Below are positions 16,853-26,503 of a DNA stretch of 64,000 nt, one piece after another (position 1 is the first letter of the stretch; every line of letters begins with the position of its first letter). The translations under genes and the position numbers were made by a program. This DNA is from Terriglobales bacterium (GTDB lineage Bacteria > Acidobacteriota > Terriglobia > Terriglobales > Acidobacteriaceae): positions 1 through 64,000 of the forward strand of contig DATMPC010000090.1 of assembly GCA_035567895.1 (NCBI GenBank), read 5' to 3'. The notes below the pieces were generated by a model. That model was not told where the DNA came from. It worked only from the letters and a program-made list of their open reading frames with translations, and did not search any database.

Positions 16853-16870
16853 TTGAGTTTATAAACTCAA
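16853..16870. promoter_or_regulatory. Perfect 18-base palindrome, candidate operator
   Basis: TTGAGTTTATAAACTCAA reads identically on both strands. It is 102 bases upstream of the 517-aa gene's start, between that gene and the small gene ending at 16979. The size and perfect symmetry fit a dimeric repressor site, and the central TATAAA could overlap a promoter. Regulator unknown. Confidence 0.45.
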
Positions 16871-16978
16871 ACCCAGGGTTCGAGTTGCGGCGAGGAGGGC
16901 GATTCGGGGCTGGGTGCCGCGTTGGGGGAGACGGTTACGGGGAGTGAAGGGAGACAGCCCCGAGAACAAGTCTCTCGA

Positions 16979-17188
16979 CTAGTTGATCTCGGCGTAATTG
17001 TTGCCGTCAGCGTACTGCAGCCCAGCAATCATCTTCGCCCGGTACTGCACTTCCAGATATGCCTTAAGGATCTCGATATGCATCTGCTCGCGTTCAGCAG
17101 GGCGGGTGCAGGAGGTGCGGGCATCGTCGAGGGCCAGGTAGCGATCATGCGCTTCGAGAAACTGAGATACGGCAGTGGCGGTAGTCAT
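16979..17188 (-). CDS. Small conserved-looking hypothetical protein, 69 aa
   Basis: ATG at 17188. The product is helical and mixed-charge: MTTATAVSQFLEAHDRYLAL, then CTRPAEREQMHIEILKAYLEVQYRAKMIAGLQYADG. There is no membrane segment or known motif. The upstream region has no good Shine-Dalgarno, so translation is not assured. The amino-acid pattern is more protein-like than the overlapping plus-strand frame. It is isolated between two minus-strand genes. Confidence 0.5.
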   Translation of the reverse strand: MTTATAVSQFLEAHDRYLALDDARTSCTRPAEREQMHIEILKAYLEVQYRAKMIAGLQYADGNNYAEIN

Positions 17189-17371
17189 CTTGAATTGAAT
17201 GTAGAAGGTGCAGTAGAGCCCCGCCTATACCACGAAAGCCTTAGTCGCCGCCTGAAATGTAACTCTAAAGTGAGGGGTAGGCTCGACTAAGGTCACATAC
17301 TGCACTCTTTGAGGGTCAGTGCTCCATCACTCAGGCGTTGCACAGCGGCGCCTGTCAGGGCTGACGAAACT

Positions 17372-19537
17372 TCATCGATAGCCTTCGAGCACAGCGGAAG
17401 CGCGGTTTAACGCTCCTGACAGAATAGCGAGCTGTTCCGCAGCTCGTGCTGGATCGCGCGCGTCAATGGCCTCATTTACTCCAGGAATTACAACCGCAGC
17501 ATAACCCGTATATTCACCGGGAGCATAAATCACATGACGAAACCAAGGGCGGTTTGGAAGTCCCTGTTCGATCAGCAGCGCGCGCTCAGCCCCCAAGAGT
17601 GCGCGATTCAGCCTTACCAAGTCACCCGTTGCGGCGTTCTGCGCTTGGCGAATCTGGGCTCCAGCCTGTTGGAAACGCTGGGCAGAACCTAGCGCCTCGC
17701 TAAAGGATGGCGACTGGGCACCGAAGGTCTGCTTCGACTTGGTTTCGGCCTGTTGCACATAACTGACGATTTCTCGGCCATAGAGTTCGTAATCCTCCGG
17801 CAGGTAGTCGGCTCCTGCCATGTGGAGCATCTGAACGCCGAAGACCCGAGCCATCTGCTGCTCGTACTTGAAGTCGGGATCGCCGAACTTCTTGAACCAG
17901 GCGAAGTTGTCAAAGACCGAGTGGTAAACGCCATATGGGCCCCCCGAGCCTATGTCGGTCGCTGGCAATCCGAGGTGCTGAAGAAAAACCGAATAGTCGG
18001 ACCCGCTACCCAGGTCGCCCACTTCCACATCGTTCTCGACCTTCGCTGCCGGAGGGCGGTTCTGTGATCCTCCCAGATCCGGCGAGAGGTTTTTTACCCG
18101 CTCGCGCTCTCTTGCATCTTTCCAGACCTGATAGACCGTGCCGCCCTTGGGACTCGGCACTTGTTTGGTCACGTCGCGTACAAACTGTTTCAACGTTGGA
18201 ACCGCGCTCGCACCGAAATTGGGACCGGCAACCCCCACGTCCATATTCAAGTAGGCCGCTGCACGTTGCAGCTCTTGCGCGTGCTGCTCGCCCCATTCCG
18301 TGGAGCCGATCATGCCCTGCTCTTCTCCATCCCAACTGCAGAAGACCATCGTTCGCCTGGGTTTCCAGCCCGACTTCAGCAGATCGCCAATGCCATGTAC
18401 CGACTCGAGCATGGCTGCGGTCCCGCTGTTTGGATCCACGGCACCATAGACCCATGCATCGCGATGATTACCGCCGATTACCCATTCATCGGGAAGCTCA
18501 CTGCCACGCACGGTGCCAATTACGTCCCAGATGGTTTTGTAAGGCGCAGTCATCTTGAGGTGCATCTTTACTCGCACTGGACCTGGCCCAGCGTGATAGG
18601 TAAAAGGCATTGCGCCTTGCCACTCGCGGGGAGACTCGGGCCCGCCGAGGTTCTGCATGATGGGCGCGGCATCGGCGTACGACAGCGGCATCGTCATGAC
18701 CTTCGGCAGATCGGCTGCCGAGCCAGGGGAGGTTCGTTGCGAATCAGGCAGGCTTGGCAGCGAGGCGATTCCCGGAGTGGTCGGATCGCCAGCATACCTG
18801 AAGGTGTAGTCGACTGAACCGCGTTGCACTCCGGTGGCCGGACGATAAGGGCCTTTGGGATACATGTCTCCGCGGTAATAGCCGTCATCGATCGGATCGG
18901 AGTAGATGATGACGCCGGCTGCTCCATGCTCTTGCGCCACGAGGCTCTTTACCCCGCGGTAGTTCCCACCATATCGGACCATGACGATCTTGCCGCGAAC
19001 GTCGATCTTCATGGCTTCCAGCTGCTTGAAATCTTGCGGACTCCCATAGTTCGCGTACACCACTTCTGCTTCAACATCGCCTGAGGGTGAGTACGCGTTA
19101 TAAGCGGGCAGCACGCGCGGATCGTCCTGATAAGGATCGTTGTCTACATGCTCGCGGCTCGGACCGTGCATCTTCACATTCGCGGGCCCAGTGATGTCGA
19201 GGCTCACCTCCTGCGGAAATGAGAGCAACACCCTATATTCGACGATTTGCGTGTCGAGCCCCGCCTCGCGGAACTTCTGAGCAACGTACTCGGCCGTCTT
19301 TTGGTCCTCCGGAGATCCAGCTACATGCGGCGCCTGTGTGAGGGTACGCAGATGCTCCTCGGCGAGCTTTGGATCGGGAGACTGATTAAATTTGCGATCA
19401 ATCTCCGCCTGGCGAGAGAAGTCGCGAAAGCCAAAGACCTTGTCGTCCGACGTGGTGCGTGTCCCCTGGGCGAACCCGCTAGAAACCAACATTGCGGATA
19501 CAGCGAAGTACGATAGACGATGACAGATTCGAAGCAA
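17372..19537 (-). CDS. Secreted M28 zinc peptidase, NAALADase/glutamate carboxypeptidase II type
   Basis: 721 aa. I start it at TTG 19537 because AAGGAG lies 7 bases upstream and the start places a signal peptide (LRICHRLSYFAVSAMLVSSGFAQ) at the N-terminus. A protease-associated domain (VVYANYGSPQDFK...GKIVMVRYGGNYRG...GAAGVIIYSDP) is inserted before the catalytic core. Zinc-binding regions are GGNHRDAWVYGAVDPNSGTA (H, D), SWDGEEQGMIGSTEW (E/E), LNMDVG (D) and YHSVFDNF (H). A TfR-like dimerisation domain forms the C-terminus. It probably trims acidic or other peptides in the periplasm. Monocistronic. Confidence 0.93.
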   Translation of the reverse strand: MLRICHRLSYFAVSAMLVSSGFAQGTRTTSDDKVFGFRDFSRQAEIDRKFNQSPDPKLAEEHLRTLTQAPHVAGSPEDQKTAEYVAQKFREAGLDTQIVEYRVLLSFPQEVSLDITGPANVKMHGPSREHVDNDPYQDDPRVLPAYNAYSPSGDVEAEVVYANYGSPQDFKQLEAMKIDVRGKIVMVRYGGNYRGVKSLVAQEHGAAGVIIYSDPIDDGYYRGDMYPKGPYRPATGVQRGSVDYTFRYAGDPTTPGIASLPSLPDSQRTSPGSAADLPKVMTMPLSYADAAPIMQNLGGPESPREWQGAMPFTYHAGPGPVRVKMHLKMTAPYKTIWDVIGTVRGSELPDEWVIGGNHRDAWVYGAVDPNSGTAAMLESVHGIGDLLKSGWKPRRTMVFCSWDGEEQGMIGSTEWGEQHAQELQRAAAYLNMDVGVAGPNFGASAVPTLKQFVRDVTKQVPSPKGGTVYQVWKDARERERVKNLSPDLGGSQNRPPAAKVENDVEVGDLGSGSDYSVFLQHLGLPATDIGSGGPYGVYHSVFDNFAWFKKFGDPDFKYEQQMARVFGVQMLHMAGADYLPEDYELYGREIVSYVQQAETKSKQTFGAQSPSFSEALGSAQRFQQAGAQIRQAQNAATGDLVRLNRALLGAERALLIEQGLPNRPWFRHVIYAPGEYTGYAAVVIPGVNEAIDARDPARAAEQLAILSGALNRASAVLEGYR

Positions 19538-19795
19538 GCGAATGCTCCTTGTAGAGTCCTTGAAACAAAAGAGACTAACACGAGCAACCCGGTACAAAGT
19601 GCCGCAGTTCCTTTATGGGAATCGTAGTTTGCGAGACAAGTGCGAGCTGAAGAAAAGACAGGTGTACTGCGCAATGTAGCGAATCCTCATTGCGCTGTTT
19701 GTAATGTCGGTTCTGGGCCGATCGCCCATTCAATCGGATGGAGATCGGCGAGTAAGATTGAGGATGTTAATTCGTTCGAAAAGGGGTCTGGTGTG

Positions 19796-20929
19796 ATGGG
19801 AGTATCAAGATTCTCGTATCTGTCTGTCCTGACACTCTGTGCCGGTATGCTTGCTTGCGGCGGAATGGGCGGAAGCAGAACCATAGGTGGAGGTGGCACG
19901 TCTCAGACCGGAACTCCCGTATTTGTAACGAACAGCAGCAGCGCCAGCGTTTCTGTGTACCAGATCAATCAGACCTCTGGAGCCCTGCAGCGTACTACTG
20001 GCTCACCCGTTACAACTGGAGGTTCGTCACCGGATTCGATGGCAACCGATCCGGCGAAAAAATTTCTCCTCGTGGCGAATTCTTCATCTGCAACGACCTC
20101 GGTATTTAGTGTGAACAGCTCCACGGCTGCGTTAACGCCAGTAACTGGTTCGCCCTTTTCCACGCCGCCGAATGCCATCAGGATGGTTTTGCATCCGAGC
20201 GGGAATTTCGTGTATACCCTCAGCGGTACGCCAGCACAGATTCAAGGCTACAGTTTCAATTCGACGACAGGGGTGCCGACTCCGCTCACGGGATTTCCAG
20301 TGTCATTGAACACTACTGGGGAAACCGGTCTGGCGATATCGCCAAATGGAGGGTTCCTCTACACCTCGAACTCGAGCACGGATGTGATCACTGCGTTTGC
20401 AATCGGCGCCAACGGCGCGCTGACTCTCCGTTCAACAACGATATCGCCGCTGCAGGGATCGCCGTTCTACCTCACGTTTGACACCAGTGGGAATTTCCTT
20501 TTTGGAATTAATATCAATGGGAACTTTGGCGTAGGAAGTGTCTCAGTATTCTCCGTCTCGGCGTCTGGTGCGCTCACCGAAATCTCAGGGTCTCCCTTCG
20601 CAGCAGGTGCGACCCCGGTGAGTGCGGTCTTCTCGCAAGGCGCGCTTTACGTCGTGAATCAAACGTCCAACACGGTTTCGGCATTTGCCCTCAACGCCGC
20701 TACCGGACAGCTTACCGACCTCAAGGGCTCCCCCTTCGCAGTAGGCGCAAGACCGGTTTCCGCCGCAACTGCAGTCCTGGGAAGGTTTCTCATCGTGACC
20801 AGCAGCGCTAGCAGCAATGTCGGCTCAATCTTCGTGTTCGCGATTGCTGCCGATGGAACGCTCACGCAAGTCACGGGTTCACCGTTTACGCCCGACACGC
20901 CTTCACCCAATCAGGTATTGGCCTTCTAG
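19796..20929 (+). CDS. Beta-propeller lipoprotein (lactonase-like 7-bladed fold)
   Basis: 377 aa from ATG 19796, chosen because AAAGGGG precedes it and it gives a lipoprotein signal: VLTLCAGMLACGG, with lipobox LAC. The mature part is repetitive, with blades of the type TPVFVTNSSSASVSVYQINQ, LTPVTGSPF and PNGGFLYTSNSSTDVITAFAI. This is the YVTN/6-phosphogluconolactonase-like pattern common in acidobacterial surface proteins. No catalytic residues for lactonase activity can be assigned, so it may only bind a partner. It converges on selB. Confidence 0.85.
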   Translation: MGVSRFSYLSVLTLCAGMLACGGMGGSRTIGGGGTSQTGTPVFVTNSSSASVSVYQINQTSGALQRTTGSPVTTGGSSPDSMATDPAKKFLLVANSSSATTSVFSVNSSTAALTPVTGSPFSTPPNAIRMVLHPSGNFVYTLSGTPAQIQGYSFNSTTGVPTPLTGFPVSLNTTGETGLAISPNGGFLYTSNSSTDVITAFAIGANGALTLRSTTISPLQGSPFYLTFDTSGNFLFGININGNFGVGSVSVFSVSASGALTEISGSPFAAGATPVSAVFSQGALYVVNQTSNTVSAFALNAATGQLTDLKGSPFAVGARPVSAATAVLGRFLIVTSSASSNVGSIFVFAIAADGTLTQVTGSPFTPDTPSPNQVLAF

Positions 20930-20945
20930 TCTCTGATCCCCTTGA

Positions 20946-21110
20946 TACTGTCATCCCTCGCGGCGCAGCGACAAGCCCAGCTTCAAGAACCCATTTTTAG
21001 CGCCGTGGGGGATCCGCTGTTTCCTGCATCGATCTAAAAGCAGATCCCCCAGGCCGCAGCAACGTCATAGGCACATTGAAATCCCGGCGGCGGCCTGAGG
21101 GATGACAGTA
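20946..21110. repeat. Nested inverted repeat, family copy 1 (CTGTCATCCCTC type)
   Basis: The outer arms TACTGTCATCCCTC (20946-20959) and GAGGGATGACAGTA (21097-21110) are perfect. Inner arms TGGGGGATCCGCTGTTT and AAAAGCAGATCCCCCA flank an 18-base centre. The same architecture and core sequences return at 55634-55777. Located between convergent genes. Confidence 0.85.
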
Positions 21111-21184
21111 TGAAGCCTGGTCGGCAAGGCGCTGACTATTTCATTCGTTGTTTGATCACTCGAAGTCGGACTCCGACATCGAAT

Positions 21185-23092
21185 CTAAAGAATCTCCCTC
21201 ACGTCTCCAACTCTGCGCGTAACACGCTCACGATCGAGATATTCGAGTAGTGGAATGGCGTGCTTGCGGGTTACTCCGATCAGATCCTTAAAGCGCCCGA
21301 CGTCCATTTTGGGAGTCTTGGGTTTTTCGGCAGCAATTGTTCGGCGCAATTGTTCGAGAGCCACGCGATGAAAGACCAGCTCATCGCCCAGTTTCACCAG
21401 AACACCTTCGCGCAGCAGAAGCGTCATGATTTTCTGACTGCGCGTACGGTCAATCGAGAGCGATGCGAGCACGTCCTTGAGCAGTGGGACCTTGAGGCCA
21501 GCGGATGAGAACGCCTGCTCGATGGTGTTGCGAGCCCGCTGCTCATCGGCTGTCATCGCGACTCCCTTGCCCGCAAGTCGTATCTGCTCGCCATGGACTT
21601 CAATCTTCTTTCCGGCAGTGAGTTGCGTGAGCAGAAACGAGAACACCGTTTCTCCAATTGCCAACGTGTCGCGCAGCGTCTCTTTGGGCATGCCAGCGGA
21701 AAGGGAATTGTTCTTGTGGAACTTCTCCAGCTCTGAAAGAAGTTTCTTTGCCGCTTCGAGAGCTGGAGCTTTCGCAAGCAACACATCTCCTGCTGCGAGC
21801 AGTTGTCCACCATTGAGCAGATGCTGCACTTGCGCATCTATCTCCTGACGTGCGCGTCCGGTTTCCTTAACTGCGTCGTCACGATTCAGACCAGCCGTGC
21901 CTCGACGCTCCGCGCGGAGTAGGAGAGCATCGGCTAAGCTCGCTCGCTCCAGCCCGGTTAGAAACTCGCTCGTCACCTTCGCCTGCTTGGTGCTGCGGCG
22001 CAACGGAAAGGCGTCAATAACTGTGCCTCCGCCGATGGTGACTACCGGAGAGAACTGGCGGATGATGAAGTGATCGCCAGGAACAACCAGCAGCGGCTCC
22101 GCCGTTCGCAATTGAACAAACGCATTGTTTCCCGGTTCGAGTTGCTTCCCCTCAAGCAGTCGAACCTGCGCAAGTGTCTCGGATGCGAAGCAATGCAGGT
22201 GCACGCGCGAAAGGTGCTTCAATGGCCTTGCATCCGGAAGCAACTGGAGGCGGACATCTATCTGTCGTGTCGCTTGCAGGGTGCTCGGCTGCGTAAGCGT
22301 CATGCCGCGCATGAGTTCATCCACAGAAAGACCACTAAGATTTATAGCCGTGCGTTCTCCAGCGCGTGCCTGCTCAGTAGAGGAGCCGTGTACTTGAATG
22401 CCGCGCGCACGCGTCCGCTTGCCGACCGGATGGAGTTCGAGCTCCTGTTCGCGCCGGATGCTGCCTGCGACCAGAGTCCCAGTGACAACCGTACCGAACC
22501 CCTTCATCACGAATGCACGGTCGATTGGGAGGCGCGGAAGGGAGCTCGCATTCTTGGTCCCGACTTCCGCAGCGATTCGTGCAAGTTCGTGCTTGAGCTC
22601 ATCGATGCCTTGTCCGGTGATTGCACTTAGTGGGACGATCGGCGTTTGCTTCGAGTCGAGGAAGGATCCGCGGAGGAAATCTTCGATCTCCAGGCGGACA
22701 ACTTCCAGCGTGTCAGCATCGACGGTGTCTGACTTGGTCAGTACAACAATGCCTCGGGGAATCGCCAGCAGGCGACAGATGTCGAAATGCTCACGCGTCT
22801 GCGGCTTGATACCTTCGTCGGCAGCGATCACCAATAGCACAATGTCGATGCCGCCAACTCCGGCGAGCATGTTGCGCACAAAGCGCTCGTGCCCAGGAAC
22901 ATCGACAAATCCAAGTCGCAGTGTCTCGCCTTGTGGTGAAGTCAGTTCGAAATTGGCAAAGCCGAGATCGATCGTGATCCCGCGGCGTTTTTCTTCTTCC
23001 AGGCGGTCGGCATCGATACCGGTGAGCGTTTTCACCAGCGTGGTTTTGCCGTGGTCGATGTGGCCGGCGGTGCCGACGATGACTGACTTCAT
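21185..23092 (-). CDS. selB: SelB, selenocysteine-specific elongation factor
   Basis: 635 aa translational GTPase. G1 is GHIDHGKT (residues 10-17), the switch region has [12 protein letters not shown]3 is [12 protein letters not shown], and G4 is TKSD. Domain II contains the [16 protein letters not shown] motif that separates SelB from EF-Tu. The C-terminal third holds several winged-helix segments ending [16 protein letters not shown], which in SelB bind the SECIS hairpin. It delivers Sec-tRNA to UGA codons. No selA, selC or selD is in the window. It starts 28 bases from the DUF2199 gene's end, so a loose operon with mutS2 is possible. Confidence 0.95.
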   Translation of the reverse strand: MKSVIVGTAGHIDHGKTTLVKTLTGIDADRLEEEKRRGITIDLGFANFELTSPQGETLRLGFVDVPGHERFVRNMLAGVGGIDIVLLVIAADEGIKPQTREHFDICRLLAIPRGIVVLTKSDTVDADTLEVVRLEIEDFLRGSFLDSKQTPIVPLSAITGQGIDELKHELARIAAEVGTKNASSLPRLPIDRAFVMKGFGTVVTGTLVAGSIRREQELELHPVGKRTRARGIQVHGSSTEQARAGERTAINLSGLSVDELMRGMTLTQPSTLQATRQIDVRLQLLPDARPLKHLSRVHLHCFASETLAQVRLLEGKQLEPGNNAFVQLRTAEPLLVVPGDHFIIRQFSPVVTIGGGTVIDAFPLRRSTKQAKVTSEFLTGLERASLADALLLRAERRGTAGLNRDDAVKETGRARQEIDAQVQHLLNGGQLLAAGDVLLAKAPALEAAKKLLSELEKFHKNNSLSAGMPKETLRDTLAIGETVFSFLLTQLTAGKKIEVHGEQIRLAGKGVAMTADEQRARNTIEQAFSSAGLKVPLLKDVLASLSIDRTRSQKIMTLLLREGVLVKLGDELVFHRVALEQLRRTIAAEKPKTPKMDVGRFKDLIGVTRKHAIPLLEYLDRERVTRRVGDVREIL

Positions 23093-23119
23093 TGGAAGTA
23101 GTTTAAGACCATGAATGTC

Positions 23120-23686
23120 TCAGTGTTTCGAATCAGAATTCATATTGCCCATCCGGTGCACCAACCTGCCTGCGAGGTGTTGAACCCGCTCTAAAGTGAT
23201 TCCGTTGCGCTGTTCAATCGCTAGCGGATGGCTTGGCTCATCGATAAAGATCGTCGGGCGCTGATGGATCGGTTGAATTCTGATAGTGCACTTTAGATTG
23301 GCGAGGCTCGGCTGGTAGATGTCGCGCAAGCCGTTCGCGAGTCTACCTTTGAAAGGCCCAATCAACTCTTCGCGTCCAGGTGTTTCCCAGTTCGCATGAA
23401 TCCTTTCGAAGTCGTTTGGCCAGACGTTTACCCAGAGGCCCCAAAGAAAATTGTCAGCAAAGCCTATGATTGGCACTTCCACGATGCCCCGGATGTAGAA
23501 CTCCCTTTCATCAATGATGCATTGATCCGAGGAAAGTACAGCACGCTGGGGGCGATCAGATTCATCTATCTCCGCATAATTGTCTGGTGAATCTGTGCCA
23601 AAGCTGAACGGCAAACCTGGATGGAATTCCTTGCAATTGGAGCAATAAAAACCGTGTGGGGATTCTGACTCGGGCGTTCGTGCCAT
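23120..23686 (-). CDS. DUF2199 domain protein
   Basis: 188 aa from ATG 23686, which overlaps the mutS2 stop (ATGA), so it is coupled to mutS2. It has the N-terminal DUF2199 pattern: a CxxC knuckle (FYCSNCKEFHPGLPFSFGTDSPDNY) and later CIIDEREFYIRGIVEVPI and FLWGLWVNVWPNDFERI. Function of the family is unknown. The metal-binding look of the CSNC...H pair is visible but not proven. Confidence 0.85.
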   Translation of the reverse strand: MARTPESESPHGFYCSNCKEFHPGLPFSFGTDSPDNYAEIDESDRPQRAVLSSDQCIIDEREFYIRGIVEVPIIGFADNFLWGLWVNVWPNDFERIHANWETPGREELIGPFKGRLANGLRDIYQPSLANLKCTIRIQPIHQRPTIFIDEPSHPLAIEQRNGITLERVQHLAGRLVHRMGNMNSDSKH

Positions 23687-26142
23687 CACACCCTCAACTC
23701 GACGACGGTCGCGCCCGCGCCGCCCTCATTCTGTGGAGGCTCAGTCACCATCGCTACATGAGGATGTGTCTTAAGGAACTGGCGCAGCGCCTTGCGCAGA
23801 ATGCCCATGCCACTGCCGTGAACCACGCGTACTCGCGGCATGCCGGCGAGGAAGGCGCGATCTACGAACCTTTCCACTTCGCGCGTGGCATCGTCGACCG
23901 TCTGTCCGATCACGTTGATTTCGCTGGCCATGCTCAGATCGTCGTCTTCATTCTTGAGTGAGATCGAAATTCCGCGAGCTCGCGCTGCAGCGACTGGCGT
24001 TTCGGCTCGCTCCGGTACTGCGGTCCTAACCACACTCGCGATATCGGAGCGCGGAACCCGCATCTTCATGATCCCGGCTTCTACTTCGAATGTGTTCTCG
24101 TCGATCTTGCGCTTCACGATCGCATCGCGGCCAAGCGACTTCAAGCGCACGGTATCACCCTCGGTGACGTGTTTCACTTCCCCGGGACGCGCATCAGGAT
24201 CGCCTCGGTCCGCTCCCGTGCGGTGCGCAACCACGGTGGAATCGAGCTGCTCCTTGAACTCACGGCGCAAGCGAGTAATGCGCCGCTCCGCGTCTTTCGA
24301 TACCTTCTGCGCTGCTGCGCGGTCCTGTACCGCATTCACCGCTTCTCGAGCCTGGTATTCGAATTCGCGCAACAGGGTTTCCAGCTTCTTCTCCATCTCG
24401 CGAACTCGCTGACGTTCTTCCTTCAGTCCCTCCAATTCCAGGCGGCTGCGTTCCCGCGCGACCTCCTGTTCACCCCGGCGCAGCTCGGCGCGCTGGGATT
24501 CAACTGCATCGAGTTGCTGATGGAGCTGATCGAGGAAGCGAGCAATGTCTTGGGTTTGTCCGGCAAGGCGCTGCCGTGCTGCAGAAATGATTTGAGAATT
24601 GAGGCCTAACCGTTGCGCGATGTTGATGCCTGCGGAGGCTCCGGGAACTCCAACCTTGAGTTCGTAGGTAGGCTGCAGCGTCTTCTCGTCAAATCCGACT
24701 GCTGCGTTTACCACGCCCGGTGTATTCGCCGCGTAGACCTTGAGCGCGGTGTGGTGCGTAGAGATGATGCTCGTTGCTCCCAGATCGAGGAAATGCTTTG
24801 CAATCGCCACCGCCAGCGCCGCGCCCTCCTCCGGATCGGTTGCTGAACCCAGCTCGTCGAGCAAAACCAACGATCGTGCCGTGGCCGTTTTGGAAATGAA
24901 ATCAATGTTGTTCACATGCGCAGAGAACGTCGACAGGTTCTGCTCGATCGACTGGTAGTCCCCGATGTCGGCAAAGACGGCGTCGAAGACCGGAAGCTCG
25001 GCAGATTCGGCGGGCACGGGAATTCCCGATTGCGCCATCAGCACGATCAGCCCAACCGTTTTGAGTCCGACTGTCTTTCCACCGGTATTCGGTCCGCTGA
25101 TAATGAGCTGGCGATCATTGCCCTCAAGGCTGAGTGACATCGGAACTATCCGCCTATCTCGCAGCTTGAGATTACGTTCCAAGACGGGATGGCGAGCTTG
25201 AATCAACAAGAGCTTCTGCTCCGCCTCCGATTCTTGGTCCTCATGCAAGCTCGGACGAACACATGCGAAATCGTGGGCGAAACGGGCCTTTGCGAATTGC
25301 AACTCAATTTCGGAGAGAATATCGAGCGCCTGCTCCAGCGCATCGGCATTTTCGGCGAGGTGGGCTGTCATTTCGAGCAGAATGCGATGAATCTCTGCGT
25401 TCTCTTCCTCGAGGAGCCGGACAAGTTCGTTGTTCTGCTCGATAGTTTCAAGAGGCTCGACGAACACAGTTTGTCCGCTGGAACTCGTACCGTGAACGAC
25501 TCCGTTCACACGTCGCTTTTGATCGACCTTCACCGGAATTACAAAGCGTTCGCCGCGAATCGTGACCAGTTCTTCCTGCACGGCTCCGCCTTCAGCTAGG
25601 TGTCGCAAATAGCTGCGGAGCGAAGTCTGAATCTCGCGTTTCTGTTTTTCCACTTCACGCCGCAATCGTGCGAGTTCCGGAGAAGCGCGGTCGTCGAGTG
25701 TGCCGTCTGGAAGGATCTTTCCCCGGAAAAAGCGAAGCAACGGTGTAAAGTCTGCCAGGCGCTCGGAGAGGTTGCGAATCGCCGGCCAGCCTCCCTCCAG
25801 GAAAGCAGGCGGACTTAAAGCCAGCGCGCGCCATTCATCGGCGCGGTCCGCCAATAGCAGAACCTCACGCAGTTCCGCGATTTCAAGTGCCGCACCTGCA
25901 ATGCCGGCTTTCTTTAGAAGTTCGCGATTGTCGGTAAGCCCGCGGAACTCAAACGCGCCCCCCGCTTGTAGAAATTGCCGGACTTCTTCTGTGAGCTGAT
26001 GCTGCTGCCGGATCCAGTCGATGTCTGTAACCGGATGAAGTCTCGTAACCCGCTGCCGTCCAAGATCGGAGCCGCAGTAGGCGAGCAGAATCTCGCTCAT
26101 GCGGTCAAATTCGAGGAGGCGCTCGCTCCAGTGAGGCGGCAT
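23686..26142 (-). CDS. mutS2: MutS2 endonuclease/ATPase
   Basis: 818 aa. The MutS core and clamp helices come first, including the IRGERFVIPVKVDQKRRVNG and GTSSSGQTVFVEP motifs. The ABC-type ATPase follows, with Walker A GPNTGGKT (350-357) and Walker B LVLLDELGSATDPEEG near 425-440. A long coiled coil comes next (about 510-620). The C-terminal Smr domain contains INVIGQTVDDATREVERFVDRAFL and VRVVHGSGMGILRKALRQFL. MutS2 lacks mismatch-recognition residues. In other bacteria it acts on recombination intermediates or collided ribosomes. Confidence 0.96.
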   Translation of the reverse strand: MPPHWSERLLEFDRMSEILLAYCGSDLGRQRVTRLHPVTDIDWIRQQHQLTEEVRQFLQAGGAFEFRGLTDNRELLKKAGIAGAALEIAELREVLLLADRADEWRALALSPPAFLEGGWPAIRNLSERLADFTPLLRFFRGKILPDGTLDDRASPELARLRREVEKQKREIQTSLRSYLRHLAEGGAVQEELVTIRGERFVIPVKVDQKRRVNGVVHGTSSSGQTVFVEPLETIEQNNELVRLLEEENAEIHRILLEMTAHLAENADALEQALDILSEIELQFAKARFAHDFACVRPSLHEDQESEAEQKLLLIQARHPVLERNLKLRDRRIVPMSLSLEGNDRQLIISGPNTGGKTVGLKTVGLIVLMAQSGIPVPAESAELPVFDAVFADIGDYQSIEQNLSTFSAHVNNIDFISKTATARSLVLLDELGSATDPEEGAALAVAIAKHFLDLGATSIISTHHTALKVYAANTPGVVNAAVGFDEKTLQPTYELKVGVPGASAGINIAQRLGLNSQIISAARQRLAGQTQDIARFLDQLHQQLDAVESQRAELRRGEQEVARERSRLELEGLKEERQRVREMEKKLETLLREFEYQAREAVNAVQDRAAAQKVSKDAERRITRLRREFKEQLDSTVVAHRTGADRGDPDARPGEVKHVTEGDTVRLKSLGRDAIVKRKIDENTFEVEAGIMKMRVPRSDIASVVRTAVPERAETPVAAARARGISISLKNEDDDLSMASEINVIGQTVDDATREVERFVDRAFLAGMPRVRVVHGSGMGILRKALRQFLKTHPHVAMVTEPPQNEGGAGATVVELRV

Positions 26143-26503
26143 GAAGGTTATGCTACCAGCGCAGCGGGGTGCCGGCCCTCCGCCAGAAACCCATCGATTC
26201 TGTTCTAGCGTGCCTTCAGGAGATATATCGCGACGAGTACCTCTGATGCGCTAGAACGAGGCTGCGGAATGTCGCTTCAGCAGCGGAAGTCCACTGATAA
26301 TTCCCTGTTATTTTTTTGAATCCCGCGCTGAAGGGCACTAACTACTTCGTTGATCGCGGCTTGCGAGGAAATCCACAGAATTCCCTGATCAATCCGTGCT
26401 TTTGAGCAAAATTTGAGTATTTTGGGCAGAATTCGATAACTTTCGAGTGAAACTCGAAATATCTCCTGTTATTTTCCTTGTTTCTGGATTTGGGTGGGTC
26501 GAT
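26143..26503. other. AT-rich non-coding stretch between mutS2 and the sensor kinase
   Basis: No gene found in 361 bases. It contains a 9-pair inverted repeat (GTTCTAGCG near 26200 / CGCTAGAAC near 26250), a duplicated CCTGTTATTTT motif (about 26305 and 26465), and a short TTTCGAGTGAAACTCGAAA hairpin near 26442. Base composition is more AT-rich than the neighbours. Confidence 0.4.

Noticed and set aside
21185-23092. Selenocysteine codons in nearby genes
   Set aside because: selB suggests them, but no gene in this window shows an in-frame TGA followed by continuing homology.
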